From NCBI GenBank assembly GCA_964584135.1, contig CAZOYN010000011.1, forward strand, positions 1-22,153: a stretch of DNA of 22,153 nt, given 5' to 3'. A model generated the notes under the pieces. That model ran no database searches. It was not told the origin of the DNA and saw only the letters and a program-made list of their open reading frames with translations. Made by a program: the position numbers and the translations under genes. This DNA is from CAZOYN01 sp964584135. GTDB lineage: Bacteria > Patescibacteriota > Saccharimonadia > Saccharimonadales > UBA4665. Positions 1-7,464 of the stretch are shown one piece after another. The first letter of the stretch is position 1. Each line of letters opens with the position of its first letter.

Positions 1-1
1 A

Positions 2-481
2 GGTGCAGATATCGTTGTGAACACTGATGGTGACGGACAATACCCTAGCAGTCATATCCCAGAGTTAGTTAAACCCATACTCTCAGGGGCATTTGACTTA
101 GTTGTGGCCCGACGAGTTACGCCTGGTAATTATTATTCAGCGGGTGAAAAGGTCATTAACAAATTAGGTTCTCGAGCAGTTGGGACGATTCTAAGAGTGG
201 ATGTGGCTGACCCCGTATCAGGCTTCAGAGCTTTCTCACGATCACTTGCAGAAAGACTGCAGAGGAATACAAGGTTTAGCTACACGATGGATACCTTGGT
301 CCAAGCGAGGGGATTCAGAATTGCAAACCCGCCTGTACCAACCAACTATGTCGAGCGTGGCTCACGCCTACGAAAACGCACAAGTGAGTACCTCTATCTT
401 ACGGCTTTAGATTTATACTATGCCATGGAACAGGTCGGTCATAAAAGACGCATACGAGACGGCTTTGATCTAGCTAGCTGA
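2..481 (+). CDS. Glycosyltransferase family 2, C-terminal part (5' truncated by window edge)
   Basis: The frame is open from base 2, so the gene begins outside the window. The visible part, about 159 residues, starts with GADIVVNTDGDGQYP. This holds the DxD-type metal/nucleotide-sugar motif of GT-A fold family 2 enzymes, with the DGDGQ form typical of dolichyl-phosphate-mannose-synthase-like members. Further on come DPVSGFRAF, the usual acceptor-side segment of this subfamily, and an Arg/Lys-rich stretch (RGSRLRKRTSEY). No membrane helices are present in the remaining C-terminus, so it is probably a peripheral or soluble enzyme transferring a sugar to a lipid carrier or surface glycan; the substrate cannot be told. 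The gene looks more AT-rich than the housekeeping genes to its right. The next gene converges on it. Confidence 0.85.
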   Translation, partial: GADIVVNTDGDGQYPSSHIPELVKPILSGAFDLVVARRVTPGNYYSAGEKVINKLGSRAVGTILRVDVADPVSGFRAFSRSLAERLQRNTRFSYTMDTLVQARGFRIANPPVPTNYVERGSRLRKRTSEYLYLTALDLYYAMEQVGHKRRIRDGFDLAS

Positions 482-659
482 ACTTGGTAGGCACAGTTGC
501 AATAGCAATGACGATAGCCGCCAATCAAGAAGCTCTTTATTTATATACGCTGGCAAGCCACTGTGAAATTATAGTATAATCATACTCCACTTATACTATA
601 ATTTCACAGTGGGTCGGGGCTATCTGTTCGAGGGTCCGGCCCGATAGGTTGGCAACGGT
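482..659. other. Convergent intergenic spacer
   Basis: This is noncoding DNA between the glycosyltransferase stop (+) and the map stop (-). Apart from the inverted repeat at 558-612 I see no RNA gene and no canonical hairpin plus T-tract terminator. Confidence 0.7.
558..612. repeat. Perfect 22-bp inverted repeat, copy 1
   Basis: The left arm 558-579 (begins CCACTGTGAAATTATAG) is exactly complementary to the right arm 591-612, around an 11-nt loop (580-590). The arms are AT-rich except at their tips. A related, degenerate copy lies at 7318-7370, sharing the left arm, most of the loop (ATACTCC) and the inner right arm. This copy sits 47 nt past the stop of map, the last gene of a minus-strand operon. 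It could be a terminator or 3'-end stabiliser, or a small mobile palindromic element. There is no T-tract after it on either strand. Confidence 0.9.
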
Positions 660-1415
660 TTAAAGTTCTGTCAGGACTTCAGCGCCATCTTTTGTGATAA
701 GAATGGTGTGTTCAAAATGGGCGGCCCAGGATCCATCGGCAGTTAGGACTGTCCAGCCGTCGGGCGCGACTTGCACCCGGTCGGTGCCGAGGGTAACCAT
801 CGGTTCAATGGCAATGGTCATGCCGGCGGACAGCCACGGGCCGGTGTTGGCCCGGCCATAATTAGGTATGTTGGGGTCTTCGTGCAGCGCATGTCCCACG
901 CCATGGCCAACTAAGTCACGGACGATGCCGTAGCGGTGCTTATTCAGAAATTGCTCAATGGCCTCGCCAATGTCGCCGGTGCGCACTTGGTCGTGCGCGG
1001 CAGCGATACCGATCCGCATGGCCTCTTCGGTGTCGCGGACTAAATCAATATGCCCTTTCTGCTTGGGCTTGCCGGCAATCACGCTGAGTGCCGAGTCGGT
1101 AATCATGCCTTTATAGGTCACGCCGAAGTCCAGGCTGACAATGTCGCCGTCTTGAATGACTTTATGCTTGCTGGGGATACCATGCACCACTTCATTATTA
1201 ATAGACACGCATAAGGCGTCCGGAAAACCCTGGTAGCCCTTAAAAGTTGGTTGGCCACCAAGTTTTTGCAACTCCATGGCCGCCATGTCGGCCAATTCCT
1301 GGGTAGTAACGCCGGGTTCGACCTTGGTTTTGAGCAACTGCAGCACGGTGGCCAACATGCGGCCACTGTCACGCATGGCCTGGATTTCGCTGGCAGTCTT
1401 AATTTGCGTCTGCAT
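660..1415 (-). CDS. map: Type I methionine aminopeptidase
   Basis: Removes the initiator methionine from nascent proteins; a cytosolic dinuclear metal enzyme. The 251-residue chain has the full active site at almost the E. coli numbering: His78, metal ligands Asp96 (SLDFG), Asp107 (ITDSA), His171 (LVGHGVGHALHEDP), Glu204 (AIEPM) and Glu235 (FEHT), plus His178. I chose the ATG at 1415 (MQTQIKTASEIQAM) because it fits the family N-terminus. An upstream in-frame start would add 18 unconserved residues inside adk. The first 17 nt overlap the 3' end of adk, indicating translational coupling. It is the last gene of rpsU-yqeY-adk-map and works with Def and Fmt, encoded a few kb away, in N-terminal processing. 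Confidence 0.97.
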   Translation of the reverse strand: MQTQIKTASEIQAMRDSGRMLATVLQLLKTKVEPGVTTQELADMAAMELQKLGGQPTFKGYQGFPDALCVSINNEVVHGIPSKHKVIQDGDIVSLDFGVTYKGMITDSALSVIAGKPKQKGHIDLVRDTEEAMRIGIAAAHDQVRTGDIGEAIEQFLNKHRYGIVRDLVGHGVGHALHEDPNIPNYGRANTGPWLSAGMTIAIEPMVTLGTDRVQVAPDGWTVLTADGSWAAHFEHTILITKDGAEVLTEL

Positions 1416-1941
1416 CGATGTAACGCATAATCTCGTCGTGGACAGTAATCGGGTCCTGGTCGGCGTCAATATCGTACACCGGTGCCCCTTCCTGCCTCAA
1501 GTACTCCAGAATCGGCAGCGTTACGGCGTGGTATTCGGCAAAACGGTGTTCGATTACTTCTTCGGTGTCGTCCAGGCGGCCGCGAGCCAGTAAGCGCTTT
1601 CTAACAACTTCGGGCGTCGCCGACAGGTTAAACACGGCTGTTAACTTGAGCCGCCCGCTATGAATTTGCTGTAATAGCCAGTCAGTTTGGGCCTTGGTAC
1701 GCGGAAAACCGTCTAATAAAAATTCCTGGTTGAGATCGATTAGTTTCAGGGTTTTATCAACCAGCTGGATGACTTCTTCGTCGCTGAGGAGCTTGCCTTC
1801 CAGCATTTGCTGGCGGCGCTTGCCGGTGACTAAGACGCGGAATAATTCGCCAGTTGAGATCCAGGCATAGCCGTGTTCATCGGCAAATAACCTGCCCTGC
1901 ATGCTTTTGCCGGCGCCAGCCACGCCCGTCAGGACTATCAT
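1399..1941 (-). CDS. adk: Adenylate kinase, short-LID form
   Basis: Catalyses ATP + AMP to 2 ADP in the cytosol. The P-loop is GVAGAGKS (residues 6-13), the AMP-binding/core motif is LLDGFPRT (75-82), and the lid contains RGRLDD (120-125) followed by an Arg in IEHRFAEY. At 180 residues it lacks the zinc-finger lid insert of long bacterial enzymes and resembles short AK1/UMP-kinase-like forms. A related nucleoside monophosphate kinase therefore cannot be fully excluded. The start overlaps the yqeY stop by ATGA (1938-1941), and the end overlaps map by 17 nt, so the three genes are translationally coupled. Confidence 0.9.
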   Translation of the reverse strand: MIVLTGVAGAGKSMQGRLFADEHGYAWISTGELFRVLVTGKRRQQMLEGKLLSDEEVIQLVDKTLKLIDLNQEFLLDGFPRTKAQTDWLLQQIHSGRLKLTAVFNLSATPEVVRKRLLARGRLDDTEEVIEHRFAEYHAVTLPILEYLRQEGAPVYDIDADQDPITVHDEIMRYIDADAN

Positions 1942-2390
1942 GGCTGTAATTTCTCCTTGGCCAGCTTGGCAATGGTGGAACCATCAGCCGCGGCGCCCAA
2001 GCGCTGCTTGACGGCACCGATGACCTGTCCCATGTCGGCCGGGCCGGCAGCGCCGGTTTCGGCAATCACGGCCGCTACGGCAGCGGCGATTTCGGCCTCG
2101 CTCAGTTGGGCCGGCAAATAGGTTTCAATAATCGCCTTCTCGGCCAGTTCGGCCTCAGCGCGAGTTTGGTCACCGGCTTGGGCGTACATGTCGGCACTTT
2201 CCTGGCGCTTTTTGGCTTCTTTGCTGAGGAGCGAAATAACTTCGTTATCATCCAGGCCGCTGGCGCGCTTGCCGGTGGCAACTTTAACATTTAATAAACT
2301 ACTTTTAACCATGCGCAAGGTACTGACACGGGGAGCATCGCCGCCCAGCAGGGCGGTTTTGAGGTCCTGCTCGATGCGCTGCTCTAACAT
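1938..2390 (-). CDS. GatB/YqeY domain protein
   Basis: A 150-residue YqeY-type protein, related to the tail domain of the GatB subunit of tRNA-dependent amidotransferase. The N-terminal helices read MLEQRIEQDLKTALLGGD then TLRMVKSSLLN. A KRQESADMYAQAGD segment follows, then the C-terminal helical domain with ETYLPAQLSEAEI and DMGQVIGAVKQRL. All are hallmarks of the family. The precise role is unsettled; a tRNA-related function is usually proposed. The gene lies 4 nt downstream of rpsU, with the SD-like GGCGG around the rpsU stop, and its TGA overlaps the adk ATG. Use of TGA as stop argues for the standard code. Confidence 0.93.
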   Translation of the reverse strand: MLEQRIEQDLKTALLGGDAPRVSTLRMVKSSLLNVKVATGKRASGLDDNEVISLLSKEAKKRQESADMYAQAGDQTRAEAELAEKAIIETYLPAQLSEAEIAAAVAAVIAETGAAGPADMGQVIGAVKQRLGAAADGSTIAKLAKEKLQP

Positions 2391-2394
2391 CCGC

Positions 2395-2610
2395 CTAGCG
2401 TTGCCCTAATTTTATTTTCTTAAGCTTGATGGCCTTCCGCTCCTGGCGGATGATGGCCTTGCGGCGGCGTTCACGCTTACTGAGCGGTTTCTCAAAAAAC
2501 TGGTTCTGTTTAACCACAGCAACACTGCCCGACTGCTGCACCTTACGGTTAAACCGTCGGAGCAGGTTTTCGAGTGATTCTTTGGCGTCTTTGCGGCTAA
2601 CTTGTATCAT
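2395..2610 (-). CDS. rpsU: 30S ribosomal protein S21
   Basis: A 71-residue, strongly basic protein. It has the S21 pattern of an early acidic/hydrophobic helix (ESLENLLRRFNRKVQQSG) and the KPLSKRERRRKA segment, then a Lys/Arg-rich tail. S21 binds the 30S platform near the anti-Shine-Dalgarno region of 16S rRNA. It is the first gene of the operon continuing with yqeY, adk and map. A good promoter lies directly upstream, with the -10 only 9 nt from the ATG and no clear Shine-Dalgarno, so the mRNA leader must be very short. Confidence 0.95.
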   Translation of the reverse strand: MIQVSRKDAKESLENLLRRFNRKVQQSGSVAVVKQNQFFEKPLSKRERRRKAIIRQERKAIKLKKIKLGQR

Positions 2611-2619
2611 CGGGGGTAT

Positions 2620-2648
2620 ATTGTATAGAACAGGGGTGTTTTTTGCAA
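2620..2648 (-). promoter_or_regulatory. Promoter of the rpsU-yqeY-adk-map operon
   Basis: On the minus strand, TTGCAA (2648-2643) and TACAAT (2625-2620) are separated by 17 nt. Only 9 nt separate the -10 from the rpsU ATG, so transcription would begin at, or 1-3 nt before, the start codon. Confidence 0.65.
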
Positions 2649-2653
2649 GCCCA

Positions 2654-2944
2654 TTAGCCAGTCACCCGTTTTTGTTGGTTGGTGCGTTGTGATTTCAACA
2701 CGATACTTTGCAGCTCGCGGAAGATCGGGAATTGCTTGTTGGTAGAGTAGACCTTGGTGTTGCCCTGCCGTTCGCTCACCAGGAAGCCAACTTTTTCCAG
2801 CCGCTTTAATTCACGCTGGATATTGCCGGCGTCCTCTTTAATCAGCTTCGCTAAGCCCCGGACGTGGGTCTTAAAGTCAGGGTACTTGGCATAGATCACG
2901 ATGATCTTACGCCGTACACGAGAAGTAATAAATATGTCTAACAT
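2654..2944 (-). CDS. Small winged helix-turn-helix regulator
   Basis: A 96-residue basic protein with a single winged-helix fold. The helices are VRRKIIVIYAKYPDF and VRGLAKLIKEDAGNIQRELKRLEKVGFL; the latter is recognition-helix-like, as in ArsR-type or nucleotidyltransferase-associated HTH proteins. The wing is SERQGNTKVYSTNK. ATG 2944 is preferred over an in-frame GTG at 2965 because AGGAAG lies 4 nt upstream of it. It is probably a transcriptional repressor; its targets are unknown. A GTTGT-N4-ACAAC inverted repeat sits between its -10 and its start, which would suit autoregulation. It lies upstream of rpsU on the same strand and divergent from priA. Confidence 0.8.
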   Translation of the reverse strand: MLDIFITSRVRRKIIVIYAKYPDFKTHVRGLAKLIKEDAGNIQRELKRLEKVGFLVSERQGNTKVYSTNKQFPIFRELQSIVLKSQRTNQQKRVTG

Positions 2945-2956
2945 AAGCTTCCTATT

Positions 2957-2970
2957 GTTGTCCACACAAC
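2957..2970. promoter_or_regulatory. Possible operator of the winged-helix gene
   Basis: A short inverted repeat, GTTGT (2957-2961) N4 ACAAC (2966-2970), lies just downstream of the -10 (TATACT, minus strand 2986-2981) and upstream of the Shine-Dalgarno of the winged-helix gene. A repressor bound here could block its transcription. This is inferred from position and symmetry only. Confidence 0.35.
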
Positions 2971-2980
2971 GTTGGTTTTT

Positions 2981-2986
2981 AGTATA
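2981..2986 (-). promoter_or_regulatory. -10 box of the winged-helix regulator
   Basis: TATACT on the minus strand, 36 nt upstream of the ATG at 2944. Unlike several neighbours this gene has a normal leader with a Shine-Dalgarno. It is back to back with the priA -10 box, leaving about 37 bp between the two divergent promoters. Confidence 0.45.
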
Positions 2987-3023
2987 AACGCCGCCCTAGC
3001 CTTTGGCAAGCATTTTTGTAGCC

Positions 3024-3038
3024 TATACTTATTATATG
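3024..3038 (+). promoter_or_regulatory. Leaderless-type promoter of priA
   Basis: TATACT (3024-3029) is followed by only 6 nt before ATG 3036, which places the expected transcription start on the start codon. TTGGCA, 15 nt upstream of the -10, is a possible but closely spaced -35. No Shine-Dalgarno is present. Confidence 0.6.
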
Positions 3039-4973
3039 TATTACTACTATGTGTGGGTGCGCTCCAGCCGCTATCACGGCCACGAAGCCCTGACCTATGC
3101 CAGCTCAGTTAAGCTGACAACGGGTGCCATTGTCGATGTTGAGCTCCAAAAGGAACTAGTGCTTGGTGTCGTTACCGGCAGCACTACCGAGCCGCGTTTC
3201 CAAACCAAGCCCATCGCCCGCGTCTACGACCTACCTACGTTGCCTGCTCACTTATTAAAACTGGCCCTGTGGCTACAGGGCTACTACCCGGCACCGCTCG
3301 GTATCATCGCGCAGCAATTATTACCAGCCAATTTATCCGAAAAGCAGCTGGCCGCTGGTCAGGTACAGCAGTTCACGGCCGCTGATTTTACGCACTTGCC
3401 GCCGTTGACGGCCGACCAAGAAGCCGCCCTGGCAACTATTGAGGCCCGCGATACGTATGTATTGCACGGCATTACCGGCAGCGGCAAGACGCGTATATAT
3501 ATGGAACTGACGGCCCGCAGTTTTGAGCGCGGCTATTCGGCCATAGTACTCACCCCCGAAATCAGCCTGACTACCCAGTTGGCTGACAACTTCCGCCAGA
3601 TGTTTGGTGAGCGGGTAGTTGTGCTGCACTCCAACCAGGCGCCGGCTGAACGCCAAGCGGCCTGGCTGGCAGCCCTTAGGGCAACCGAACCAGTAGTGGT
3701 AATCGGTCCCCGTTCCGCCCTATTCAGCCCCTTGCAAAAGCTTGGCCTGATTGTGCTGGACGAAGCCCACGAAGCCGCCTACAAACAGGAGCAGGCGCCG
3801 CAGTACCAGACCACCCGAGTGGCGGCCTTTTTGGCGCCATTAACCCGGGCCTGGCTCGTGTTGGGTTCGGCGACACCGTCGGTGGCAGATTATTACCTGG
3901 CTCAAGAAAAGGGTCGACCGATCATAGAACTCCGGCAATTAGCGCGGCCAGAAGCCCACCCGCCAACCGAAATCGTGACTATCGATATGAAGGACCGTTC
4001 GCTGTTTACTCGCTCATCGCTCATCAGCCAACCTCTGTTAAAAGCCGTTGAGGGCTCCCTGGGACGCGGCGAGCAAAGCCTGCTCTACCTCAACCGCCGC
4101 GGCACTGCCCGGCTGGTGCTCTGCGAAAACTGTGGCTGGCAAGCCACCTGCCCGCGTTGCGATTTGCCGCTGACCTACCACGGCGACAGCCACCAATTGC
4201 GCTGCCACAGCTGCGACTACCACGAACCGAGCCCCACCAGCTGCCCAGACTGCGGCCATGCCAGCGTGCTCTTCCGCAGTGCTGGCACCAAGGCTGTGGT
4301 TGATGAATTGCAGCGCCTGCTACCCAATGCCCGGATCGCCCGCTTTGACACCGACAACCTCAAAGCCGAGCGCTTTGAACAGCACTACCAAGCCGTGCGC
4401 CAGGGCGACGTCGACATCTTAGTTGGCACCCAACTACTGGCCAAAGGCCTCGACCTACCCAAGTTAAGTACTCTGGGCATCGTCCTGGCCGACACCAGCC
4501 TGTACCTGCCTGATTTCTCGGCCCAGGAACGGACCTTCCAGTTACTGACGCAGGTGTTGGGCCGGATCGGCCGTGGGCACGTAGCTGGCCGCGCCATCAT
4601 CCAAACCTACCACCCCGACCACCCTGTTATTGCAGATGCCATAGATGGCAACTACGCCGCTATGTACCAGCGCGAACTCCAGGAGCGCCAACAGTTCCTC
4701 TTCCCCCCGTTCTGCTACCTCTTAAAACTGTCCTGCCGCCGAGCCTCTATAAAAGCCGCCGAAACCGCCGCCCTCAAGCTCAAAGAAACCATCGAAACGG
4801 CGGGCTACAAAGTCCGTGTCGAAGGCCCGGCTCCCTCGTTTTACGAACGTTTACAGGGTAAATACCAGTGGCAATTAGTTATCAAGGCCACTGACCGCCC
4901 TGAACTACTCAAGATTGTCGCCAACCTGCCGAGCGGCTGGTCGTATGATATTGACCCGACCGATCTCTTATAA
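3036..4973 (+). CDS. priA: Primosomal replication restart helicase PriA
   Basis: A superfamily 2, 3'-to-5' DNA helicase that reloads the replisome at stalled forks. The 645-residue chain shows an N-terminal 3'-DNA-binding domain (about 1-110), Walker A GITGSGKT (145-152), TPEISL, DEAH box (242-245) and GSATPS (278-283). The two-zinc module has cysteine pairs at 363/366, 372/375, 390/393 and 403/406. These are followed by GTQLLAKGLDLP and QVLGRIGRG (helicase motifs V and VI; the canonical form of the latter is usually QVAGRAGR) and a C-terminal domain. ATG 3036 is chosen because it directly follows a -10 box and gives the family-like N-terminus. The in-frame extension to 3003 would run through the promoter. 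It is slightly shorter than E. coli PriA (732 aa). Confidence 0.96.
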   Translation: MYYYYVWVRSSRYHGHEALTYASSVKLTTGAIVDVELQKELVLGVVTGSTTEPRFQTKPIARVYDLPTLPAHLLKLALWLQGYYPAPLGIIAQQLLPANLSEKQLAAGQVQQFTAADFTHLPPLTADQEAALATIEARDTYVLHGITGSGKTRIYMELTARSFERGYSAIVLTPEISLTTQLADNFRQMFGERVVVLHSNQAPAERQAAWLAALRATEPVVVIGPRSALFSPLQKLGLIVLDEAHEAAYKQEQAPQYQTTRVAAFLAPLTRAWLVLGSATPSVADYYLAQEKGRPIIELRQLARPEAHPPTEIVTIDMKDRSLFTRSSLISQPLLKAVEGSLGRGEQSLLYLNRRGTARLVLCENCGWQATCPRCDLPLTYHGDSHQLRCHSCDYHEPSPTSCPDCGHASVLFRSAGTKAVVDELQRLLPNARIARFDTDNLKAERFEQHYQAVRQGDVDILVGTQLLAKGLDLPKLSTLGIVLADTSLYLPDFSAQERTFQLLTQVLGRIGRGHVAGRAIIQTYHPDHPVIADAIDGNYAAMYQRELQERQQFLFPPFCYLLKLSCRRASIKAAETAALKLKETIETAGYKVRVEGPAPSFYERLQGKYQWQLVIKATDRPELLKIVANLPSGWSYDIDPTDLL

Positions 4974-4977
4974 GATC

Positions 4978-4996
4978 TGGTATACTAACGCTGATG
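4978..4996 (+). promoter_or_regulatory. Leaderless-type promoter of def
   Basis: The extended -10, TGG-TATACT (hexamer 4981-4986), is followed by 7 nt and ATG 4994. Thus def, and fmt with it, can be transcribed independently of priA although only 20 nt separate the genes. Confidence 0.6.
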
Positions 4997-5566
4997 AAAA
5001 AGGAAGATATTATTGTCCTGCCCAGTGCGCACTTGAGGCAGAAATCACAACGGGTTGGCGTGGTGTCGCCGGCTATAAAAAAAATAATTACTCAAATGCA
5101 AGCCGCCACGATGGACTGGGACCAAAGCCGTGAACACGAAGTTGGCGTGGCCCTGGCAGCTGTGCAAATCGACAAGCTGTATAAAATTATTATTATCCGT
5201 AACAACTACGACAACAAAGAAGATAACTCTTTTACAACGTTTATCAATCCCGAAATTACGAAGACCGAGGGCCAATTAGTCGAAGATTTTGAAGGCTGTC
5301 TGAGTGTCCCCAATGTCTACGGCAAAGTACCCCGTTGGACGAAAGTTAAAGTGAAGGCCTTAGACGAAAACGGTAGAACTTTCCGGGTGACCGCTCAAGA
5401 CTTCTTGGCCCGCATCTTCCAGCACGAAATCGACCACTGCAACGGCATTGTCTTTATTGACCATATTAAGGATAAGCCAGAAGCCTTTTTCCAGCTAAAA
5501 GACGATGGCAAACTGGAGGCCTTGGATTATGAGAAAGATGTCCGAAACAGTCGTATTCTTTGGTAG
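4994..5566 (+). CDS. def: Peptide deformylase
   Basis: Removes the formyl group from the N-terminal formylmethionine of new proteins; a metallohydrolase acting at the ribosome. All three signature motifs are present in its 190 residues: GVALAAVQ (51-58, a variant of GxGxAAxQ in which the second Gly is Leu), EGCLSVP (100-106, metal ligand Cys102) and QHEIDH (143-148, ligands His144 and His148, catalytic Glu145). The GxGxAAxQ variation is the only odd point. The next gene, fmt, overlaps its 3' end by 38 nt, so formylation and deformylation are co-expressed. Confidence 0.95.
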   Translation: MKKEDIIVLPSAHLRQKSQRVGVVSPAIKKIITQMQAATMDWDQSREHEVGVALAAVQIDKLYKIIIIRNNYDNKEDNSFTTFINPEITKTEGQLVEDFEGCLSVPNVYGKVPRWTKVKVKALDENGRTFRVTAQDFLARIFQHEIDHCNGIVFIDHIKDKPEAFFQLKDDGKLEALDYEKDVRNSRILW

Positions 5567-6437
5567 CGGCCCGGTAGCTGCCGAGTCTTTGGCCCTGCTG
5601 GTCAATGATTTTGAGATTGAAGCCGTCGTCACTAAACCGCAACCGCCGCACCATAAAGAAGCTGCCCCGGTTATCCTGTTGGCCGAAAAAATCGGCCTCA
5701 ATGTCGTCACGGCCAGCACCAAGACTGAACTTGACGCCCTGTTCGCGACCAAGCCGTTCAAAAGCCGGCTGGCCATACTTATAGACTTCGGTATTATCGT
5801 TTCCCAAAACGTGATCGACGCCTTCCCGCTCGGTATCATCAACAGCCATTTCTCCGTACTGCCAGAGTGGCGCGGTGCCGACCCTATTACCTTTGCCGTT
5901 TTGAGCGGCCAAGCCAGCACCGGTGTCAGCTTAATGCTGCTGGTGGTCGGCATGGACGAAGGCCCGCTGCTCGCTTACGGTGAATACGAGCTGCCGCCAG
6001 ATATTACAACCCCCCTGTTAACCCAGCATTTAATTAACTTTAGCCATGCTCTCTTGCGTGACGTGATGCCCAAATATATCGCTGGCGAGATGACCCCCGC
6101 GCCCCAAACGGTTACCGGCCGGGCGGTTTCTTACTCTCGCAAGCTCACTAAAGAAGATGGCCTGCTCGACTGGCACAAACCAGCTGCTATTTTAGAGCGC
6201 GAAGTCCGGGCCTTTATTGGCTGGCCGCGCAGCCGCACCACCCTAGGCCGTATTGATGTCGTTATTACTGCCGCCCACATTGGCGATGGCTCAGGGACGC
6301 CCGGCCAAGTACGCATTGAAAATAAGCAACTTGGCGTATTCACCTCCGATGGCATATTGATAATTGACCGGTTAATCCCCTCCGGCAAACGCGAAATGCC
6401 GGCCTCGGCTTTCCTCTCCGGCTACCAGCTCTCTTAG
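5529..6437 (+). CDS. fmt: Methionyl-tRNA formyltransferase
   Basis: Transfers a formyl group from 10-formyl-tetrahydrofolate to Met-tRNA(fMet). The N-terminal Rossmann-like domain begins VVFFGSGPVA. The catalytic triad is Asn105, His107 (INSHFSVLPEWRGADP) and Asp143 (GMDEGPLL), one residue off E. coli numbering. The C-terminal OB-like domain contains LDWHKPAAILEREVRAFIGWP, the segment that contacts tRNA. The start at 5529 is supported by GGAGG ending 9 nt upstream, inside def; ATG 5538 is an alternative three codons later. 302 residues is close to the usual 310-315. The gene is translationally coupled to def. Confidence 0.95.
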   Translation: MRKMSETVVFFGSGPVAAESLALLVNDFEIEAVVTKPQPPHHKEAAPVILLAEKIGLNVVTASTKTELDALFATKPFKSRLAILIDFGIIVSQNVIDAFPLGIINSHFSVLPEWRGADPITFAVLSGQASTGVSLMLLVVGMDEGPLLAYGEYELPPDITTPLLTQHLINFSHALLRDVMPKYIAGEMTPAPQTVTGRAVSYSRKLTKEDGLLDWHKPAAILEREVRAFIGWPRSRTTLGRIDVVITAAHIGDGSGTPGQVRIENKQLGVFTSDGILIIDRLIPSGKREMPASAFLSGYQLS

Positions 6438-6473
6438 TTTTTACGATTTCCGGCTTGAACCGATTACACCCTC

Positions 6474-7212
6474 TTAAAGCTCACCCATTAAACAGAAGCC
6501 AGCAATACTCGCCGCATGACCATTACGTGAATAATGAGCGGTAACGTCTGCTCCTGCGCTTTTTATACTAGTTACCATTTCCTCTTGGTATTGAGTAGGT
6601 ATAACCGTGTCAGTCTCGGAGATATACATACCAACTTCTTTACCAGCAAAAGCAGCTGCATACGTTTTTGGTGCCAATTGTTGCCAGGCTGCGTCTAGAG
6701 CACCCTCGGTTGTGTTATTTAGCTCAAGCTGTTTACGTATTGCTTGAGTTCTACTGCCTTCCCATGTGCAGCGGGCTAGATTACTGCCCGCCACAATCAT
6801 GGTTGCTTTACGAAAGTCACGATACTCATCTGCAATTAAGCAGAGAGACATTACCAAGGCTTGAAGCAATGAAGTCAACAGAGCCGTAATTATGCTTCGC
6901 CACCAAATTCCCAACGTTATTACGTATGGTTTTCTGTATAAAGCCAAAAGACTGTGTAACGGCCAAAACATCCGGTTGAAGTATATGACTGTGAAACTTA
7001 TACCTTAAAACCGCGGAGCCTTTTCTCGCTAACCTACGTGCTAATACATCATAAACGGCGCTACCGCCATGCCATGGCGGTAACAAAACAGTTAAACGGT
7101 ATCCGCCTTCATTAACAAGAGACTCACCTTGTATGGCGTCTTCAGGTTTATAGTTGGTATCCATGGGACTGTGGCGTACAGAGGAATACTGGGAGAGTAG
7201 TCTATCAAGCAT
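6474..7212 (-). pseudogene. Alpha/beta hydrolase, split by a +1 frameshift
   Basis: Two overlapping reading frames form one alpha/beta-hydrolase. The upstream frame (7212-6826) carries the oxyanion-hole segment PPWHGGS and the nucleophile elbow IASSLGN (Ser in place of the first Gly of GxSxG). The downstream frame, used from about 6845 to 6474, carries SETDTVIP (acid Asp) and YSRNGHAA (catalytic His). The full triad therefore exists, but one extra base in or near the CT-rich tract at 6840-6849 causes a stop at 6826-6828. It could be a pseudogene, a sequencing or assembly error, or, less likely, programmed frameshifting. TATTAT 6 nt before ATG 7212 suggests an intact promoter. AT-rich relative to its neighbours; substrate unknown. 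Confidence 0.72.
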
Positions 7213-7224
7213 TTAAGAATAATA
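7210..7224 (-). promoter_or_regulatory. Leaderless-type -10 of the hydrolase gene
   Basis: TATTAT on the minus strand (7224-7219) with a 6-nt spacer to ATG 7212, the same geometry as at priA. No Shine-Dalgarno is seen. Confidence 0.45.
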
Positions 7225-7317
7225 CACTGGTTGGAGCAAAAACAGATGACAATTCGGCGGTCAGCGTTTAGTTGGTCGGATATGCGAGACTTGAAACCTT
7301 GATAGTTACTCCGAAGG

Positions 7318-7370
7318 CACTGTGAAATTATAGTATAATTATACTCCTGCTATACTATAATTCTTGAGTG
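7318..7370. repeat. Inverted repeat, copy 2 (imperfect)
   Basis: Begins CACTGTGAAATTATAGTATA and folds back on CTATACTATAATTCTTGAGTG (split at 7350-7370). The outer stem is eroded (four central mismatches) but the inner stem and CACT/AGTG tips pair. It is clearly homologous to 558-612: the left arm is identical over at least 22 nt and the loop shares ATACTCC. It lies 94 nt past the stop of the DUF5663 gene, the last gene of the rpsA-infB operon. The 7213-7464 spacer around it holds no gene that I can support. Confidence 0.85.
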
Positions 7371-7464
7371 GCTGAGTAGAGAGTTGCGGCTACAGGTTAT
7401 ATATCTTTTAGGTATTGTGGCCGAATTAATAAAATTGTAGTAACAAGAAATACGAGACGTACTA

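Noticed and set aside
558..7370. Composite transposon bounded by the two palindromes
   Set aside because: The DNA between them is mostly core genes (map, adk, rpsU, priA, def, fmt), there is no transposase, and the palindromes are self-complementary units rather than terminal inverted repeats of one element.
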